Shown piece after piece: positions 5,310 through 5,861 of a stretch of 5,861 nt of DNA (its first letter is position 1; every line of letters begins with the position of its first letter). The notes beneath the pieces were generated by a model. The model searched no databases. It was not told the DNA's origin and saw only the letters and a program-made list of their open reading frames with translations. The translations under genes were made by a program, and so were the position numbers. Origin of the DNA: Clostridia bacterium (GTDB lineage Bacteria; Bacillota; Clostridia; Oscillospirales; Acutalibacteraceae); assembly GCA_017437165.1 (NCBI GenBank), contig JAFSBS010000319.1, positions 1 to 5,861 on the forward strand, given 5' to 3'.

Positions 5310-5861
5310 TTATTGGTCTTCGCCGAAATCTTTAATAAATTCTGCTATAAGTTTTTCTGGCCAGTCTGAAACAGGCTCAAGTTTACCTGTAAAGAAACGG
5401 AGTGTTTTTGGTTCGTGAACAAATCTTAAACCACCAACTAAATGCCTGTGGTCATAGAGCCATTTAACTCTATCGATTACATATTCTGTCTGTGAAAGTG
5501 TGAAAACGCGTCGTGGGAAAGCAAGACGTACCATTTCAACTGATGCAATATGTTCACTGCCGTCCGGATTTCTTTCTTCAGAAAGTGTACCACGTTCCAT
5601 ACCACGAATACCACCGCAAAGGTAAAGAGCAACTGTTAAGGCACCGGCAGGGTATTGGTCGGCAGGAATGTGGTCAACTACCTGACGAGCATCAATATGG
5701 GCACCTAAACCACCACCTGGTGTAACCATTGGAACACCCATCGAGTCAAGAATAGAAACACAGTGTTTAATAAATTGTGGACCTTGGGAAATGATATCCA
5801 AATCCATTGTTTCTTCAAAACCGATAATAAGTGCTTCCATTTCTTTAACAGACATACCACC
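5310..5861 (-). CDS. tpl: Tyrosine phenol-lyase (beta-eliminating lyase, tryptophanase family), C-terminal part; 5' end outside window
   Basis: A fold-type I PLP enzyme that cleaves L-tyrosine to phenol, pyruvate and ammonia; its closest relative, tryptophanase, yields indole. The window holds the last 183 residues of about 460. Two glycine codons precede the Met at 5855-5853, matching the family's TYGG motif, so that Met is internal. Counting from it, family blocks are GGGLGAHIDA (47-56), HIPADQYPAGAL (62-73), GGIRGMERG (81-89), EMVRLAFPRR (107-116) and EPKTLRFFTGKL (148-159). Arg88 aligns with Arg381 of the Citrobacter freundii phenol-lyase, Arg110 with carboxylate-binding Arg404, and Phe154 with Phe448. 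Tryptophanase has Val and His at the first and last of these sites, so tyrosine is the better substrate guess. The PLP lysine lies in the missing part. The coding region is visibly richer in G+C than its neighbours. A hairpin terminator follows at 5288-5255. Confidence 0.88.
   Translation of the reverse strand, partial: GGMSVKEMEALIIGFEETMDLDIISQGPQFIKHCVSILDSMGVPMVTPGGGLGAHIDARQVVDHIPADQYPAGALTVALYLCGGIRGMERGTLSEERNPDGSEHIASVEMVRLAFPRRVFTLSQTEYVIDRVKWLYDHRHLVGGLRFVHEPKTLRFFTGKLEPVSDWPEKLIAEFIKDFGEDQ

Noticed and set aside
5513..5725. Plus-strand ORF of 70 codons inside the lyase gene
   Set aside because: It is antisense to highly conserved lyase blocks, and its His/Gln-rich product looks like a mirror frame.
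5853..5855. Met at 5855 (minus strand) as the start of the lyase
   Set aside because: Two in-frame Gly codons precede it, fitting the conserved TYGG of the family, and a full enzyme needs about 270-280 more N-terminal residues including the PLP lysine.

Overview
The window looks like chromosome from an AT-rich, endospore-forming member of the Firmicutes (class Clostridia, probably anaerobic and gut-type). The evidence is a full-length spoIVA, Gram-positive ribosome-binding sites, AT-rich codon use, and a gene set (DUF4080-type radical SAM protein, MgtC-family membrane protein, FAD/Rieske oxidoreductase, tyrosine phenol-lyase) familiar from anaerobic Clostridia. No lineage below class can be fixed from the sequence. 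There are no RNA genes, insertion sequences or CRISPR arrays. Coding density is high, and the longest gap between genes is about 150 bases.

Layout: (1) 3-1493 (+), an open frame running off the left edge. Its first ~40 codons read as an internal piece of the lytic transglycosylase MltG, and the rest is the tail of a B12-binding domain followed by a radical SAM protein. Both parents are cut at the join, so it is a deletion fusion or an assembly chimera, and this is the oddest thing here. (2) 1479-1514, a perfect 16-bp hairpin terminator shared by two convergent genes, followed at 1515-1549 by five degenerate 7-bp repeats that fill the rest of the gap. (3) 1549-2256 (-), an MgtC/SapB-family membrane protein with a consensus vegetative promoter at 2298-2326. 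(4) 2409-3887 (+), spoIVA, divergent from the MgtC gene, with a plausible sigma-E-type promoter and a strong terminator. (5) 3960-5273 (+), an FAD-dependent oxidoreductase with a very short C-terminal Rieske domain. (6) 5255-5288, a second shared hairpin at the next convergent junction. (7) 5310-5861 (-), the C-terminal 183 residues of a tyrosine phenol-lyase/tryptophanase-family enzyme, whose visible specificity residues match tyrosine phenol-lyase.

The genes look like independent single-gene units, each bounded by its own terminator and most with alternating strands, and not like one pathway or an accessory island. SpoIVA builds the spore-coat basement layer, the lyase degrades tyrosine to phenol, pyruvate and ammonia, the oxidoreductase is a redox enzyme of unknown substrate, and the MgtC-family protein probably acts in ion or envelope stress. 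I found no convincing new multi-gene system. The points worth checking are the MltG/radical SAM join, the heptad array, the back-to-back vegetative/sporulation promoters and the minimal Rieske domain.
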